NCBI RefSeq assembly: GCF_017168335.1
Contig: NZ_JABFAU010000005.1
Location: 430,575 to 494,574, forward strand
Direction of reading: 5' to 3'
Source of the DNA: Rhodococcus sp. KRD162
GTDB lineage: Bacteria > Actinomycetota > Actinomycetes > Mycobacteriales > Mycobacteriaceae
Length of the DNA stretch: 64,000 bases
A model generated the notes under the pieces. The model was given only the letters and a program-made list of their open reading frames with translations. It searched no databases and was not told the DNA's origin. Positions 37,776-47,059 of this stretch are shown here, one piece after another; positions within the stretch are counted from its first letter, which is position 1; every line of letters starts with the position of its first letter. The translations under genes were made by a program, and so were the position numbers.

Positions 37776-38087
37776 TCAACCCAAGCGCGCCAGGGGTGCC
37801 AGCCGGTCGAGTGAGGACCATGCCAGCGAGCACCGTCGTGCGGTCATTTCGTCCGCATCGAGCACGAGCATGTCGAACAGACGACGAGGTGCCTCCCGCC
37901 ACGAATCCGCAATCTGCGACACGGTGACTCGATCGAACAATCCGGACTGCGTCAATGCCTGGACCCACTCGTCGAGTTCGCCTCTATGTATCCGCTCGAT
38001 GGTGTCGTATTCGACTCCGCCACCGAGGAATTCGTACGAGAACATCGCCGCTACGTAGTTCCAGGAGTCACTTCCGATGTCGATCAT
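37776..38087 (-). CDS. Unknown small protein, paralogue of the 31.9-32.2 kb gene
   Basis: No named family. The 103 residues start at ATG 38087, with AAGGAGG 7 bases upstream. A gap-free alignment to the 31897-32223 protein covers most of the chain (shared EWV.AL..SGLF, QIA..W, L..D..E..ARR). Both lack signal peptides and cysteines that would suggest export. It converges on the S51 peptidase gene. Function cannot be predicted; a small regulatory or partner protein is possible. Confidence 0.7.
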   Translation of the reverse strand: MIDIGSDSWNYVAAMFSYEFLGGGVEYDTIERIHRGELDEWVQALTQSGLFDRVTVSQIADSWREAPRRLFDMLVLDADEMTARRCSLAWSSLDRLAPLARLG

Positions 38088-38318
38088 GGTGCAGCCTCCT
38101 TGTCGACTCGTCCGCACGGGGTACGAGGTTCGCTGCGCAGGACGCTAGCGCGGCGAACTACAAGATTGCGTGTCGACGACGCATCGATCTGGTAACGCCT
38201 GGGGCTGAAGTTACTGATGTGACGATCTGTGACCTTTCGCCTCCCCCGCATCCGCCGCGAGTCGTTGCGTGACAGACTCGAGTGTCGACGGTCACAGTGG
38301 CGACGTGAGGAGACCGAG

Positions 38319-39701
38319 ATGTCGGTGACTACCGGTGCAGAAGCACACCTGAGCGAACTCGAGTCTCTGCTCCCCGCCGGTGCCGTGATCACCGACCCGG
38401 ACGTCACCGAGGGCTATCGGCGCGACTGGGCCAAGGATCCGAACGCCGGAACTCCTTCGGCAGTGGTGCGTGCGCACTCCACCGAGGACGTCCAAGCCGT
38501 CATGCGCTGGGCCACCGAACACGCGGTGACGGTGGTGCCACGCGGTGCCGGTTCGGGCTTGTCCGGTGGGGCCACCGCAGTCGACGGCGGGATCGTGCTC
38601 ACCACGGAACTGATGCGAGAGATCACCGTCGACCCGGTGACCCGCATCGCCGTCGTACAACCCGGCCTGCTCAATGCCGAGGTCAAGAAAGCCGTGGCCG
38701 AACACGGTCTGTGGTACCCACCGGATCCGTCCTCGTTCGAGATGTGTTCCATCGGAGGCAATGCGGCGACCAACGCCGGCGGTCTGTGCTGCGTGAAGTA
38801 CGGCGTCACCACCGACTACGTACTCGGCCTCCAGGTAGTCCTGGCCGACGGCACTGCCGTCCGACTCGGCGGGCCGCGCCTGAAAGATGTGGCAGGCCTG
38901 TCTCTGACGAAACTCTTCGTCGGATCCGAGGGCACCTTGGGAATCATCACCGAGATCACCCTGCGACTGATTCCGGCGCAACCTCCGGCCAGTACCGTCG
39001 TCGCGTCGTTCGCCTCGGTGCACGACGCGACCACTGCCATTCTGGCGATCACCCGAACGCTGCGGCCGTCCATGCTCGAATTCATGGACCGCGCGTCCAT
39101 CGGTGCCGTCGAGAACGCCATGAACATGGGGCTCGATCGCGATGCCGCGGCAATGCTGATCGCCCGCTCCGACTCCCCCGGTGCCGATCGGGGGCGCGAG
39201 ATCGAGGTCATGGCTGCGGCCTGCACCGAGGCCGGAGCATCGGATGTCTTCACCACCGACGATCCCGATGAGGGCGAGGCCTTCGCTGCCGCACGGCGAT
39301 TCGCGATTCCCGCGGTCGAGCGCCTGGGTAGCCTACTGCTCGAGGACGTGGGTGTTCCGCTGCCCGCACTTCCGGCGCTCGTCGACGGAATCGCCGAACT
39401 GTCCGCCGAATACGATGTTCTGGTGGCGGTCATCGCCCACGCCGGCGACGGCAACACCCACCCGCTGATCGTCTTCGACCCCGAGGACGCCGATATGACC
39501 CGTCGCGCCGACATCGCCTTCGGCGCAATCATGGATCTGGCAATTTCGTTGGGCGGCACCATCACCGGTGAACACGGCGTCGGCCGCCTCAAGAAAGCGT
39601 GGCTGCCCGATCAGGTCGGAGAGGACGTCATGGAACTGACCCGTCGGATCAAGACCGCACTCGATCCGGCGGGCATCCTCAACCCAGGCGCGGTGCTGTG
39701 A
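38319..39701 (+). CDS. FAD-linked oxidase, GlcD/D-lactate dehydrogenase type
   Basis: Flavoprotein that oxidises a 2-hydroxy acid such as D-lactate, glycolate or 2-hydroxyglutarate. The 460 residues start at ATG 38319 with GAGGAG 7 bases upstream. They contain the FAD-binding PRGAGSGLSGGATAV loop (near 70-85), the NAGGLCCVKYGVTTDYVLGL segment, and the C-terminal AHAGDGNTHP and EHGVGRLKKAWL, both typical of GlcD. It needs no Fe-S partner in visible neighbours. It ends directly against the convergent aminotransferase gene. Confidence 0.93.
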   Translation: MSVTTGAEAHLSELESLLPAGAVITDPDVTEGYRRDWAKDPNAGTPSAVVRAHSTEDVQAVMRWATEHAVTVVPRGAGSGLSGGATAVDGGIVLTTELMREITVDPVTRIAVVQPGLLNAEVKKAVAEHGLWYPPDPSSFEMCSIGGNAATNAGGLCCVKYGVTTDYVLGLQVVLADGTAVRLGGPRLKDVAGLSLTKLFVGSEGTLGIITEITLRLIPAQPPASTVVASFASVHDATTAILAITRTLRPSMLEFMDRASIGAVENAMNMGLDRDAAAMLIARSDSPGADRGREIEVMAAACTEAGASDVFTTDDPDEGEAFAAARRFAIPAVERLGSLLLEDVGVPLPALPALVDGIAELSAEYDVLVAVIAHAGDGNTHPLIVFDPEDADMTRRADIAFGAIMDLAISLGGTITGEHGVGRLKKAWLPDQVGEDVMELTRRIKTALDPAGILNPGAVL

Positions 39702-41012
39702 TCACCCGTCGACGGTGAACCCGTCCGCCACCGTCAACACCTCGTCGAGGATCTCCAGTCCCTGACGAATCTCGTCCTCGGACGTCGTCAACGGCGGAGC
39801 GATCTGAAGGCGGTTGCCTGCAACGAACGGCCACAGACCCCGGGACTTCGCCGCCGCGGTCACCTCACCCATCGCCGCCGCGTCCGTGCCCGACGCAGCG
39901 AAAGCCACCAGAGGTTCCTTCGTCTCACCGTCCTTGACCAGTTCGACGGCCCAGAAGAATCCCTTGCCGCGCACCTCACCGACGCTCGGATGCGATTCGG
40001 CCAGCTTCGACAGTCCCGCACCCAGTACGTCCTCGCCGACGTGCCGCACGTGCGGAAGGATCTGGTCGCGCTCGAACACCCCGATGGACGCCACACCGGC
40101 CGCGCACCCGAGCACGTGCCCGGAGTAGGTCAACCCGCCGGGGTAGGCCTTGTGGTCGAACTGCGAGGCGATCTTCTCCGAGATGACCACCCCACCGAGT
40201 GGGACGTACCCGGAGTTGACGCCCTTGGCGAACGTGATCAGATCCGGGGTCACATCCCAGGCCTGGCACGCGAACCATTCGCCGATGCGCCCGAAACCGA
40301 CCATCACTTCGTCGGCGATGTAGACGATCCCGTACTTGTCGCACAGCGCACGAACCCCGGCCAGGTAGCCGGGCGGTGGGACCAGCACACCGTTGGTGCC
40401 GATGACCGATTCGAGGATCAGTCCGGCAATGTTCTGCGCACCCTCGAGCACGATGACTTGCTCGAGATGCGACAGGGCTGCCGCCGTCTCTTCCTCGGGA
40501 GTCGTTGCGCCCCAAGGTGACCGGTACGGATACGGCCCGAAGAAGCGGACGACGTCGACATTGGTCGGTTCGGTGCCCCAACGCCTCGGCTCGCCGGTGA
40601 GACCGATCGCAACGCCGGTGCCGCCGTGATAGGAGCGGTACGCGGCCAGCATTTTCGTCCGTCCGGTGTGCTGGCGCGCCAGCCTCACCGCATGTTCGAC
40701 GGCCTCGGCACCACCGGTGGTGAAGAACACTCGGTCGAGATCACCCGGTGCCCGCTCGGCGATCAGCGCGGCGAGTTCACTGCGCTTGTTGTTGGCCACC
40801 GTCGGAGAAATGGTCGTCAGGACTCGGGCCTGTTCGACGATGGCGGAAACGATATCGGGGTGTTGGTGCCCGAGATTGACGTTGACCAATTGTGACGAGA
40901 AGTCCAGGTATCGGTTGCCCTTGTCGTCCCAGAACGACGATCCCTCTGCGCCCTCGACGGTGATCGGGTTCAGTTCGGCCTGCGCTGCCCAGGAGTAGAA
41001 CACGTGATCCAT
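39702..41012 (-). CDS. Class III aminotransferase, probably beta-alanine transaminase
   Basis: PLP-dependent omega-transaminase of 436 residues. The PLP lysine is K263 (LITFAKGVNSG), the cofactor aspartate D234 (YIADEVMVGFGRIGEW), and the TTGGAEAVEHAVRLA segment is near 98-112. Its start directly follows the stop of the transporter binding-protein gene (TAGATG), so it is the last gene of the pyrimidine-breakdown operon. That context suggests beta-alanine as amino donor, yielding malonate semialdehyde. Sequence alone would allow other omega-amino acids. Confidence 0.9.
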   Translation of the reverse strand: MDHVFYSWAAQAELNPITVEGAEGSSFWDDKGNRYLDFSSQLVNVNLGHQHPDIVSAIVEQARVLTTISPTVANNKRSELAALIAERAPGDLDRVFFTTGGAEAVEHAVRLARQHTGRTKMLAAYRSYHGGTGVAIGLTGEPRRWGTEPTNVDVVRFFGPYPYRSPWGATTPEEETAAALSHLEQVIVLEGAQNIAGLILESVIGTNGVLVPPPGYLAGVRALCDKYGIVYIADEVMVGFGRIGEWFACQAWDVTPDLITFAKGVNSGYVPLGGVVISEKIASQFDHKAYPGGLTYSGHVLGCAAGVASIGVFERDQILPHVRHVGEDVLGAGLSKLAESHPSVGEVRGKGFFWAVELVKDGETKEPLVAFAASGTDAAAMGEVTAAAKSRGLWPFVAGNRLQIAPPLTTSEDEIRQGLEILDEVLTVADGFTVDG

Positions 41013-42143
41013 CTACTTGCCGCCTTCCTCCAGTGTGACCTCTATCGGAGCGTACGACTGCCCGGTGACGTCGACACCGTCGGCCTTCAGCATCTCCAGG
41101 GCCTGGCTCACGTACTCGTTGGTGTAAGCCTGTGCATCGGGGTCGGCGGTCAGCACGGTCGTGCCCTCGGCGTTCTCGGTGGATCGTGCGATGTCCACAG
41201 TCTGCTGCCAGGCTGCCTCGTCGATCATGCCGATGCCCTCCGCGGACGGCCAGATCAGTTTGTTGACCTCGTTGACCTGCCAGAGCTGATGACTCGCACC
41301 GAGGGTCGATCCCGCGGCGACGGTGATGTCGCGGCACTTCTCGACGTTGTCGCGGCAGAAGATCCAGCCCTTCAACGATGCCGCCAGGAATTTGACGGTC
41401 TGCTCCTGGTACGCCTCGTCGGCGAGCTTGTCGGTATTGGCCCAGATCGCGTCCTGCAGCATCGCGACGCCGTCGTCGTTCCAGTTCAGCGTCGCGAAGT
41501 CCTCCGCCGTGTACAGCGCACCTGTTTCAGGATTCACGGTTTCGAGCAGTTGCGCGTACTCGTTGTACGACATCGCCTGAGCGGCCGCGATATCCCCGGA
41601 CAGCAGCCCGTTCATGTCGAACTGCTGCTGCACCAGCGTGACGTCCGCAGGACTCACTCCGGCCTTGGTCATTCCGGCGAACAACTCGAATTCGTTTCCG
41701 TAGCCCCAGTTCCCGACGGTCTTGCCGCGAAGATCGGCCGGTGAGGCGATGTTCTGGTCCTTGAACGAGACCTGCAATGTGCCGGATTTCTGATAGATCT
41801 GGGCCACATCGGTGATACCTGCTCCGGCCTCACGGGAGGCGAGCGCTTTCGGTACCCATGCGATCGCGTAATCGGCCTGCCCTTGGGCGAGCACGGTTTG
41901 CGGAACGATATCGGTTCCACCGTCGAGGATGTCCACGTCCAGCCCCTGCTCTGCGTAGAAGCCCTGGTCGACGGCGGCGAGATAGCCCGCGAACTGGCCC
42001 TGTTTGAACCACTGCAGCTGCAGCTTGATCGTGTTGTCCCCGTCGGCAGGGCTGTCTGTGGTGGTGGTGCTGCAGGCCGAGGCGACCACGGCCAGAGCCA
42101 TGACGAGGGCGAGAAGGGGGCGGGGGGTTCGAGTGATCTTCAT
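41013..42143 (-). CDS. ABC transporter solute-binding lipoprotein, NMT1/THI5 type
   Basis: Captures substrate outside the membrane. The 376 residues have a lipoprotein signal with lipobox ASAC and acylated C24, then the NMT1 domain (LQLQWFKQGQFAGYLAA, QGQADYAIAW). AGGAG lies 8 bases before the ATG at 42143; an ATG at 42149 would be too close to it. Relatives bind pyrimidine-like molecules including thiamine precursors. Its position between the permease and aminotransferase genes suggests a pyrimidine or related N-carbamoyl compound. Confidence 0.9.
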   Translation of the reverse strand: MKITRTPRPLLALVMALAVVASACSTTTTDSPADGDNTIKLQLQWFKQGQFAGYLAAVDQGFYAEQGLDVDILDGGTDIVPQTVLAQGQADYAIAWVPKALASREAGAGITDVAQIYQKSGTLQVSFKDQNIASPADLRGKTVGNWGYGNEFELFAGMTKAGVSPADVTLVQQQFDMNGLLSGDIAAAQAMSYNEYAQLLETVNPETGALYTAEDFATLNWNDDGVAMLQDAIWANTDKLADEAYQEQTVKFLAASLKGWIFCRDNVEKCRDITVAAGSTLGASHQLWQVNEVNKLIWPSAEGIGMIDEAAWQQTVDIARSTENAEGTTVLTADPDAQAYTNEYVSQALEMLKADGVDVTGQSYAPIEVTLEEGGK

Positions 42144-42898
42144 ATCCATCTCTCCTGAGGACGACGCCGGGACACGAGCTTCTCGAGCAACAGAACAACC
42201 ACGAAGAAGAGCAAACCGACTGCGATGGCACCCATCACGTATGCCCACGCCCGGGGGTAGGCCGTATTCGCCGCGGCGGAGGTGATCCGCGACCCCAAAC
42301 CGTTCTGCAGTCCACCGAAGTACTCGCAGATGATGGCAGCAATGACAGCATTGGGAGCGGCGACCCGCAACCCGGTGAATATGTGCGGAACGGCCGAGGG
42401 CAGGCGAACGATTCGGGTGAACTGCCAACCGCTCACGGCATAGGAGGTCATCAGATCGTGATGGACAGCCGAGACCTGACGCAGTCCCTTTGCTGCACTG
42501 ACGAATACCGGAAAGAACACCACGATCGTCACCACGAGCCGACGCGGTAGATCGGTGGTCGAGGAGAACATCGAGTTGAACACCGGCGCAAGTGCGACGA
42601 TGGGAACGGCTGCGGCGCCCGCTGCCAACGGAGTGAGCAGTTCGTCGACGATCCGCAGTCGTATCGCCGCCAGTGCTGCGAGGAGACCGAGGACCACCCC
42701 TGCAACGAGCCCGATCAGGGCGTTGGTTCCCGTTGCCAGGCTCGCCGATCCGATGTTGCCGAGGTTGGCCACGAACTGCTCGGCGATCGCGCTGGGCGAG
42801 GGCAGCAGAAACGACGGAACCCCCGCGACCACAGTGAGTAGTTGCCACATTCCGAGCATCACGACGCCGAACACGACCGGAGGCCACCAGAGCTTCAT
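42140..42898 (-). CDS. ABC transporter permease (second)
   Basis: Membrane subunit of the NMT1-type importer. The 252 residues start with a hydrophobic helix (WWPPVVFGVVMLGMWQLL) and have about six helices. The EAA loop with its conserved glycine is replaced by SAAKGLRQVSAVHHDLMTSY, in keeping with the SsuC/TauC group. It overlaps both the binding-protein and ATPase genes by 4 bases. With the permease at 43.7-44.6 kb it would form a heterodimeric channel. Confidence 0.92.
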   Translation of the reverse strand: MKLWWPPVVFGVVMLGMWQLLTVVAGVPSFLLPSPSAIAEQFVANLGNIGSASLATGTNALIGLVAGVVLGLLAALAAIRLRIVDELLTPLAAGAAAVPIVALAPVFNSMFSSTTDLPRRLVVTIVVFFPVFVSAAKGLRQVSAVHHDLMTSYAVSGWQFTRIVRLPSAVPHIFTGLRVAAPNAVIAAIICEYFGGLQNGLGSRITSAAANTAYPRAWAYVMGAIAVGLLFFVVVLLLEKLVSRRRPQERWI

Positions 42899-43674
42899 CG
42901 AATATCCGCACCACGAATTGCACGTCCGTGCAGCGCATCCCGAACAGCGGTGATCGCCGTGAAGAATTCCGCCGATTCGCGCGGATCCCCGCCGGTGCCG
43001 AACGCGTCGATTCCGAGGGTGTCGACGATCCGCCCCGGCCGAGAAGACATCACGACCACTCGATCGGACAGGTACACCGCTTCGGGGATGGAATGAGTCA
43101 CGAATACCACTGTGGCACCGGACTCCTCGGCTATACGCAGCAGATCGTTCTGCATCTTCTCCCGCGTCATCTCGTCGAGAGCTCCGAACGGTTCGTCCAT
43201 CAGCAACAATCCCGGCGTTCTGGCCAGAGCGCGCGCGATCGCAACGCGTTGCTGCATACCGCCGGACAACTGGGCGGGAAAGTGCTCTGCGAACTCGCTC
43301 AATCCGACCAGATCGAGTAGCTCACGAACTCTGTCCGCACGTTCACGCTTGGGTACCTTGTGCAGCTCGAGCGGCAAGGCGACGTTCGATTGGACTGTGC
43401 GCCAATCCAGTAGCCCTGCTTGCTGGAACGCGATGCCGTATCTCTGTTCGATGCGAGCCTGGCGAGCAGTGCGTCCGAATACCGACACCGCACCCGAAGA
43501 AGGCTGCTCGAGATCGGCAACAATGCGAAGCAACGTCGACTTGCCGCAACCGGACGGCCCGATCAGCGAGACGAATTCACCGGCCTCGACCGTGAGCGAC
43601 ACGTTCTGCAGAGCGTGCACTCCGCCGCCGAAGACCTTGCCGACGTCCTCCACGAGTACTGCGCGCTCGGTCAT
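42895..43674 (-). CDS. ABC transporter ATP-binding protein, nitrate/taurine type
   Basis: Energises the importer. The 259 residues contain Walker A GPSGCGKST at 39-47, the signature LSGGMQQR, Walker B LLLMDEPFGALDE and the switch histidine in VFVTHSIPEAVYLSD. It belongs to the SsuB/TauB group, the usual partner of NMT1-type binding proteins. The ATG at 43674 overlaps the upstream permease stop by 4 bases. Confidence 0.95.
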   Translation of the reverse strand: MTERAVLVEDVGKVFGGGVHALQNVSLTVEAGEFVSLIGPSGCGKSTLLRIVADLEQPSSGAVSVFGRTARQARIEQRYGIAFQQAGLLDWRTVQSNVALPLELHKVPKRERADRVRELLDLVGLSEFAEHFPAQLSGGMQQRVAIARALARTPGLLLMDEPFGALDEMTREKMQNDLLRIAEESGATVVFVTHSIPEAVYLSDRVVVMSSRPGRIVDTLGIDAFGTGGDPRESAEFFTAITAVRDALHGRAIRGADIR

Positions 43675-44606
43675 GTCTGCGCCTTTCGATCGGGTGACCG
43701 GACTGCGTACCGCCCCAGAGCAATTTCGAGGAGCGACACCAATCCCGCCACCACGAGACCGAGCACCGCCGCCCCGAGAACAGCCGCGTACAGGCGTGCT
43801 GCATCCCCGGTCGCCTGCTGAGAGAACACGATGATCGTTCGGCCGATACCACCGGTTGTTCCAGTGGAGATCTCCGCGACCACGGCACCGATCACGGCAG
43901 CAGCGGCAGCCAGGCGCAACGCGGGGATCAGGTGCGGCACCGAGGCCGGTAGACGCAGCCGAACCAGCGTGGTCCACCAGCCGGACGCGTAGCTGTGCAT
44001 CAGATCGAGTGCTGCCTGGCTGGGCGCACGCAGGCCACGCAACATCCCCACTGCCACCGGAAAGAAGGCGAGATACGAGGCGATGACGGTGATGCTCATC
44101 CATGGCTGCCACGCATATCCGCCGATGGCGATTTTTCCACCCCACCCCGCGACGAGGGGTGCCAACGCGATCAAGGGAACCGTCTGGGAGACGATCACGT
44201 AGGGCAACAGCGATCGCTCGACCCACACGAATCGTTGCATCGCCGTTGCCAGAACCAACCCGACCACCGCGCCCAGCGCGAATCCGAGTACCGCCAGACC
44301 GAAGGTGAACAGCCCGCTGGAGATGATCGCGGCACCGACACTGCGTGCGCCTGCGACGTTCACCTCGGGCTCGGTCAGCGCCGCCAGCACCGACCACACG
44401 TGCGGCAACGCGCCGTCGTCGGTGCGCGGCAGTACCCTCACTCCGGCGATACTCACCCCGTTCTCGGGGACGAGCACTTTCACCAATTCCCAGAACGTCA
44501 GCAGCAGCCCGACTGCCACCACCGCCATCAACGGACGCCGCAGTCCTCGATTCGCCTGTGCTGGAGTGGGTGACGTCGCCGGGGCCTGGTCGAGAACACT
44601 CGTCAC
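43671..44606 (-). CDS. ABC transporter permease (first)
   Basis: Membrane subunit of 311 residues with an additional Pro/Ala-rich N-terminus (about 1-25). It has about six helices, and the coupling loop LRGLRAPSQAALDLMHSYASG lies near the centre. It starts at GTG 44606, overlapping the oxidoreductase stop (GTGA). The pair of different permeases is less usual than a homodimer in this transporter class. Confidence 0.92.
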   Translation of the reverse strand: MTSVLDQAPATSPTPAQANRGLRRPLMAVVAVGLLLTFWELVKVLVPENGVSIAGVRVLPRTDDGALPHVWSVLAALTEPEVNVAGARSVGAAIISSGLFTFGLAVLGFALGAVVGLVLATAMQRFVWVERSLLPYVIVSQTVPLIALAPLVAGWGGKIAIGGYAWQPWMSITVIASYLAFFPVAVGMLRGLRAPSQAALDLMHSYASGWWTTLVRLRLPASVPHLIPALRLAAAAAVIGAVVAEISTGTTGGIGRTIIVFSQQATGDAARLYAAVLGAAVLGLVVAGLVSLLEIALGRYAVRSPDRKAQT

Positions 44607-45634
44607 GAGGTTGCCGTCACGGACTTACGGATCTGCGGAATGATGCTCTCGCCGTACGCTTCCAGAGTCGCCGATTTCGCGTCGTGCTGAAGGTAGACCG
44701 AGAACTGATCGACGCCGAGCGCCTCGAGGTCTGTCAACCTGGCGATGTGATCGGCTGGGGTTCCGAGTAGGCAGAATCTGTCGATCACCTCGTTCGGAAC
44801 GAATTCGGCATGCGAGTTTCCTGCCCGTCCGTGTTCGTTGTAGTCGTAGCCGGTGCGCGCCGCGATGTAGTCGGTGAGGGCCGCGGGCACACCGCCGCCG
44901 TCCCCGCCGTATCGCGCGACGATATCGGCAACATGGTTGCCGACCATCCCACCGAACCAACGACACTGGTCACGTGCGTGCTCCAACCCGGCCTCGGTGC
45001 CATCGGTGACGTAGGCGGGAGCTGCAACGCAGATCGAGATCGAATCCGGGTCGCGACCGGCCTGCTCGGCCGCGGCGCGGACCCTTCCGATGGTCCATGC
45101 CGCGATATCGGGATCGGCCAGTTGCAGAATGAACCCGTCCGCCACCTGCCCGGTCAGCTCGAGGGCTTTGGGTCCGTACGCTGCGACCCACACTTCGAGG
45201 CGGGACTGCTCCGCCCACGGAAACTGGACCGTCGTCTCACCTACCTCGGCACTGCGCCCGTTGGCCAGACTGCGGATCACCTCTATCGAGTTCCGCAGCG
45301 CTGCAAGGGTTGTCGGCTTTCCCCCGAGAGCGCGTACCGCCGAATCGCCGCGGCCGATGCCGCAGACGGTCCTGTTGCCGAACATGTCGTTGAGCGTCGC
45401 GAACGTCGATGCCGTCACTGTCCAGTCTCGGGTGGCAGGATTGGTGACCATCGGCCCGACGGTCACCCGCCTCGTCGCAGCCAGAATTTGGCTGTAGATG
45501 ACGTACGGTTCCTGCCACAACAGATGCGAATCGAACGTCCACACATGCGAGAACCCATGCGTCTCAGCCTGTCTGGCCAGATCGACCACACGCGATGCCG
45601 GCGGATTGCACTGCAGCACTACCCCGATGTCCAT
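44603..45634 (-). CDS. LLM-class flavin/F420-dependent oxidoreductase
   Basis: Luciferase-like fold enzyme of 343 residues, using F420 or FMN. Typical features are VGPMVTNPATRDWTVTAS, the GIGRGDSAVRALG loop and WVAAYGPKALELTGQVADGFIL. It is clearly in the LLM family but the sequence alone does not choose the cofactor. It sits between the dihydropyrimidinase and transporter genes, 3 bases from the former. RutA, which opens the uracil ring, is in the same superfamily, so action on a pyrimidine is possible but not established. Confidence 0.85.
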   Translation of the reverse strand: MDIGVVLQCNPPASRVVDLARQAETHGFSHVWTFDSHLLWQEPYVIYSQILAATRRVTVGPMVTNPATRDWTVTASTFATLNDMFGNRTVCGIGRGDSAVRALGGKPTTLAALRNSIEVIRSLANGRSAEVGETTVQFPWAEQSRLEVWVAAYGPKALELTGQVADGFILQLADPDIAAWTIGRVRAAAEQAGRDPDSISICVAAPAYVTDGTEAGLEHARDQCRWFGGMVGNHVADIVARYGGDGGGVPAALTDYIAARTGYDYNEHGRAGNSHAEFVPNEVIDRFCLLGTPADHIARLTDLEALGVDQFSVYLQHDAKSATLEAYGESIIPQIRKSVTATS

Positions 45635-45637
45635 GGC

Positions 45638-47059
45638 TCAGATCAGATTCTGTGACAGGTCGCGTCGGACGAATCGGCCGTGTCCGGCTGCGCCGGAATA
45701 GGATCCACCGTCGACGATGATCCGCCCACGCGAGATCACGGTATCGACGTGCCCGTCGATCTCGAACCCCTCGTACGCCGAGTAGTCCATGTTCATGTGG
45801 TGGGTTTTGTCGACACCGATGCTGGTGTGTCCGTTCGGGTCGTAGATCACGATGTCGGCGTCCGCACCGGGGGTGATGACACCTTTCCTCGGATACATGC
45901 CGAACATCCGCGCCGGAGTGGTACAACAGACGTCGACCCACCTCTCGAGCGTGATCTTGCCGCTCTTGACGCCCTGGAACATCAGATCGATGCGATGCTC
46001 CACCGACCCGATCCCGTTGGGAATCTTGGAGAAATCGCCGACACCCAGCTCCTTCTGGTCCTTCATACAGAAGGGGCAGTGATCGGTGCTGACGGTCGCC
46101 ACGTCACCGGTGCGCAGGTACCGCCACAACTGGTCCTGATGCCCTTCTGCTCGCGACCGCAGTGGCGTCGAGCAGACCCACTTCGCACCCTCGAAACCCG
46201 GTGCGCCGAGCTGTTCCTCCAGCGACAGATAGAGGTACTGCGGACATGTCTCGGCAAACACGTTCTGCCCGTTGCCCCTGGCCTGCGCGATCTGTTCCAG
46301 AGCCTGCTTGGCCGAAACGTGTACGACGTAGAGCGGTGCCCCGGTGACGTTGGCCAGCATGATCGCTCGATGAGTCGCCTCCTCCTCGAGCTGCCACGGC
46401 CGCGACGTGCCGTGGAAATACGGAGCGGTGTCCCCACGCGCGATCGACTGCGCAACCAGGACATCGATCGCAATGCCGTTCTCCGCGTGCATCATCAGCA
46501 GCGCACCCGTGTCGGCGGCGGATTGCATAGCGCGCAGGATCTTGCCGTCGTCGGAATAGAACACGCCCGGGTAGGCCATGAAGAGCTTGAAGCTGGTGAC
46601 GCCCTCGGCCACCAACTCGCTCATCGCTTTGAGCGAATCGTCGGTGACGTCGCCGATGATCTGGTGGAAGCCGTAGTCGACGGCGCAGTTTCCCGCGGCT
46701 TTGTCGTGCCATTGCGCCAGAGTGTCCTGGACGCGCTGCCCGGGGGTCTGGATCGCGAAGTCGACGATCGTCGTCGTGCCACCCCACGCCGCTGCGCGCG
46801 TTCCGGTTTCGAACGTGTCGGAGGCGAACGTTCCACCGAACGGCATCTCCATGTGCGTATGGCCGTCGACCCCGCCGGGAATGACGTACTTGTCGGTGGC
46901 ATCGACGACGACATCGGCCGAGGTTCTCAGGTCCGCGGCCAGCGACACCGAGCCCGGCTGCAGCACTGCCACGATGGTCTCACCATCGATGAGAACGTCC
47001 AATTCCTGTGCACCGGTGGTGGATACCACTGTTCCACCGTGCACGAACATGGTGGCCAT
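45638..47059 (-). CDS. Dihydropyrimidinase (hydantoinase)
   Basis: Opens dihydrouracil or dihydrothymine to N-carbamoyl-beta-alanine or its methyl homologue. The 473 residues have the metal ligands H67 and H69 (GVDGHTHMEMPFGG), the carboxylated lysine K158 in TSFKLFMAYPG, MMHAENG, and STDHCPF with the catalytic aspartate. All active-site segments look intact. The ATG at 47059 overlaps the beta-ureidopropionase stop by one base; a downstream ATG at 47050 is also possible. It is the second gene of the pyrimidine operon. Confidence 0.95.
   Translation of the reverse strand: MATMFVHGGTVVSTTGAQELDVLIDGETIVAVLQPGSVSLAADLRTSADVVVDATDKYVIPGGVDGHTHMEMPFGGTFASDTFETGTRAAAWGGTTTIVDFAIQTPGQRVQDTLAQWHDKAAGNCAVDYGFHQIIGDVTDDSLKAMSELVAEGVTSFKLFMAYPGVFYSDDGKILRAMQSAADTGALLMMHAENGIAIDVLVAQSIARGDTAPYFHGTSRPWQLEEEATHRAIMLANVTGAPLYVVHVSAKQALEQIAQARGNGQNVFAETCPQYLYLSLEEQLGAPGFEGAKWVCSTPLRSRAEGHQDQLWRYLRTGDVATVSTDHCPFCMKDQKELGVGDFSKIPNGIGSVEHRIDLMFQGVKSGKITLERWVDVCCTTPARMFGMYPRKGVITPGADADIVIYDPNGHTSIGVDKTHHMNMDYSAYEGFEIDGHVDTVISRGRIIVDGGSYSGAAGHGRFVRRDLSQNLI

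Noticed and set aside
38218-38242. Tandem TGTGA half-sites upstream of the FAD oxidase
   Set aside because: They are direct, not inverted, so they do not make a Crp dimer site.
44603-45634. Assignment of the LLM protein as RutA
   Set aside because: It is in the same superfamily, but the rest of the Rut pathway is missing and the neighbours belong to the reductive route.
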